From Bacillota bacterium (GTDB taxonomy: Bacteria > Bacillota > Clostridia > Oscillospirales > Ruminococcaceae), in assembly GCA_023451415.1 (NCBI GenBank), contig JAEXZK010000228.1:1-6073 (forward strand): 6,073 bases of DNA, in the 5' to 3' direction. Below the pieces are notes generated by a model. The model did not search any database. It saw nothing but the letters and a program-made list of their open reading frames with translations, and was not told the origin of the DNA. Made by a program: the position numbers and the translations under genes. Below, piece by piece: positions 5,692 to 6,073 of the stretch; position 1 is the first letter of the stretch; each line of letters begins with the position of its first letter.

Positions 5692-5725
5692 GCACTTCAT
5701 GCAGCGAACCGTGTTCCAAAATTTA

Positions 5726-5763
5726 CGCCCGCCCCGGAGAAGCTTCCCGGGACGGGCGGTTTT
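5726..5763. terminator. terminator downstream of cysE, possibly bidirectional
   Basis: CGCCCG (5726-5731) pairs with CGGGCG (5753-5758); inside, CCCGG pairs with CCGGG across one C-A mismatch, around the loop AGAAGCTTC. On the + strand TTTT follows (5760-5763). On the - strand the stem is followed by TAAATTTT. It lies just beyond the cysE stop, so its main job is probably to end cysE, and it may also stop + strand transcription from running into cysE. Confidence 0.72.
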
Positions 5764-5769
5764 GCATAG

Positions 5770-6073
5770 TTACTTCTTTTCTTCCATTTGGGCCAGGCGT
5801 TCCTCCAGCTGGGTGATCCGGGTGGTAAGACGGAGAAGCTCCTGCGCCACGGGATCGGGGATGTGGACCTGGTCCAGCTGGGAGTTATCGATGCGCATGC
5901 CGTCGCCGCAGCGGACAGCCTTGGCGGGGACGCCCACCGCCGTGCAGCCCTCGTCCAGGGCGGTGAGCAGGACGGCGCCAGCCGCCACCTTGCAGTTATC
6001 CCCCACGGTAAAAGGGCCCAGGATCTTGGCCCCGGCTCCCACCAGGACGTTTTTGCCCAGGGTGGGGTGGCGC
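5770..6073 (-). CDS. cysE: serine O-acetyltransferase, C-terminal 100 residues; 5' part outside window
   Basis: The - strand frame is open to the right edge and ends in TAA (complement of 5770-5772). The fragment begins RHPTLGKNVLVGAGAKILG and continues with hexapeptide repeats typical of the left-handed beta-helix of CysE, through VGDNCKVAAGAVLL to AVGVPAKAVR. The His of RHP corresponds to E. coli His193 at the active site. CysE acetylates L-serine with acetyl-CoA to give O-acetylserine, the substrate of CysK encoded convergently next to it. After the beta-helix comes LDQVHIPDPVAQELLRL and a C-terminal coiled coil (LTTRITQLEERLAQMEEKK), a layout also found in short Bacillota CysE proteins. 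It lacks the C-terminal Ile that docks into CysK in the enterobacterial cysteine synthase complex. The start codon and N-terminal domain are not visible. Confidence 0.92.
   Translation of the reverse strand, partial: RHPTLGKNVLVGAGAKILGPFTVGDNCKVAAGAVLLTALDEGCTAVGVPAKAVRCGDGMRIDNSQLDQVHIPDPVAQELLRLTTRITQLEERLAQMEEKK

Larger units (their letters stand above)
5338..5725. other. intergenic region between cysK and cysE terminators, no gene seen
   Basis: About 390 nt. Several overlapping - strand frames and one + strand frame are open through 5310-5624, but none has a credible ribosome binding site or a protein-like composition. The stretch contains the 18-bp palindrome at 5375-5392, GTTTTTC/GAAAAAC around CTCCC near 5418-5436, CCTGCC/GGCAGG flanking about 5445-5490, and a possible promoter at 5663-5691. 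It may be a non-coding repeat, but copy number is unknown. Confidence 0.55.

Noticed and set aside
1..6073. CRISPR array, insertion sequence, prophage or defence system
   Set aside because: There are no regularly spaced direct repeats, no transposase or integrase, and no nuclease or toxin-like genes; the recognised genes are ordinary metabolism.

Overview
The window looks like chromosomal DNA from a GC-rich, fermentative anaerobe of the Bacillota, most likely class Clostridia (an Oscillospiraceae-type gut organism is my guess). The reasons are the strong AGGAGG-type ribosome binding sites, a bifunctional AdhE under a clostridial-type Rex operator, a GC-rich third codon position, and AT-rich promoters set in GC-rich surroundings. 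The genus is inference only; no rRNA or other marker gene is present.

Layout. Positions 1-153 hold the last 50 codons of a 4-alpha-glucanotransferase (malQ) on the + strand. Positions 154-492 are non-coding: a possible promoter (166-195) and then a hairpin-rich leader of about 290 nt before a small gene (493-723) for a 76-residue, highly charged helical protein of unknown function. Positions 724-1230 have no convincing gene. They carry a cluster of short hairpins with 3-nt loops (795-875) and a strong bidirectional terminator (959-995). Positions 1231-1353 form an AT-rich control region with one perfect and one near-perfect Rex operator and the adhE promoter. adhE (1354-3972) is complete and intact, and is followed by a terminator. 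Positions 4024-4292 are non-coding, with one long inverted repeat. A near-consensus promoter (4293-4321) drives cysK (4356-5282), which has its own terminator. Positions 5338-5725 have no gene but hold an 18-bp palindrome and a possible orphan promoter. The 3' end of cysE (5770-6073) enters from the right on the - strand, convergent with cysK.

How the genes work together. CysE (serine O-acetyltransferase) makes O-acetylserine and CysK turns it into cysteine, so the right third is a convergent two-gene cysteine pathway. AdhE reduces acetyl-CoA to ethanol in two NADH-consuming steps. The Rex operator over its -35 region suggests it is derepressed when NADH/NAD+ is high. MalQ belongs to malto-oligosaccharide or glycogen metabolism and is the end of a separate transcription unit.

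No wholly new system is evident. The points most worth checking are the double Rex operator, an optimal internal Shine-Dalgarno plus ATG exactly at the AdhE domain junction, the structured leader and its small helical protein, and the non-coding repeat-like intergenic DNA.
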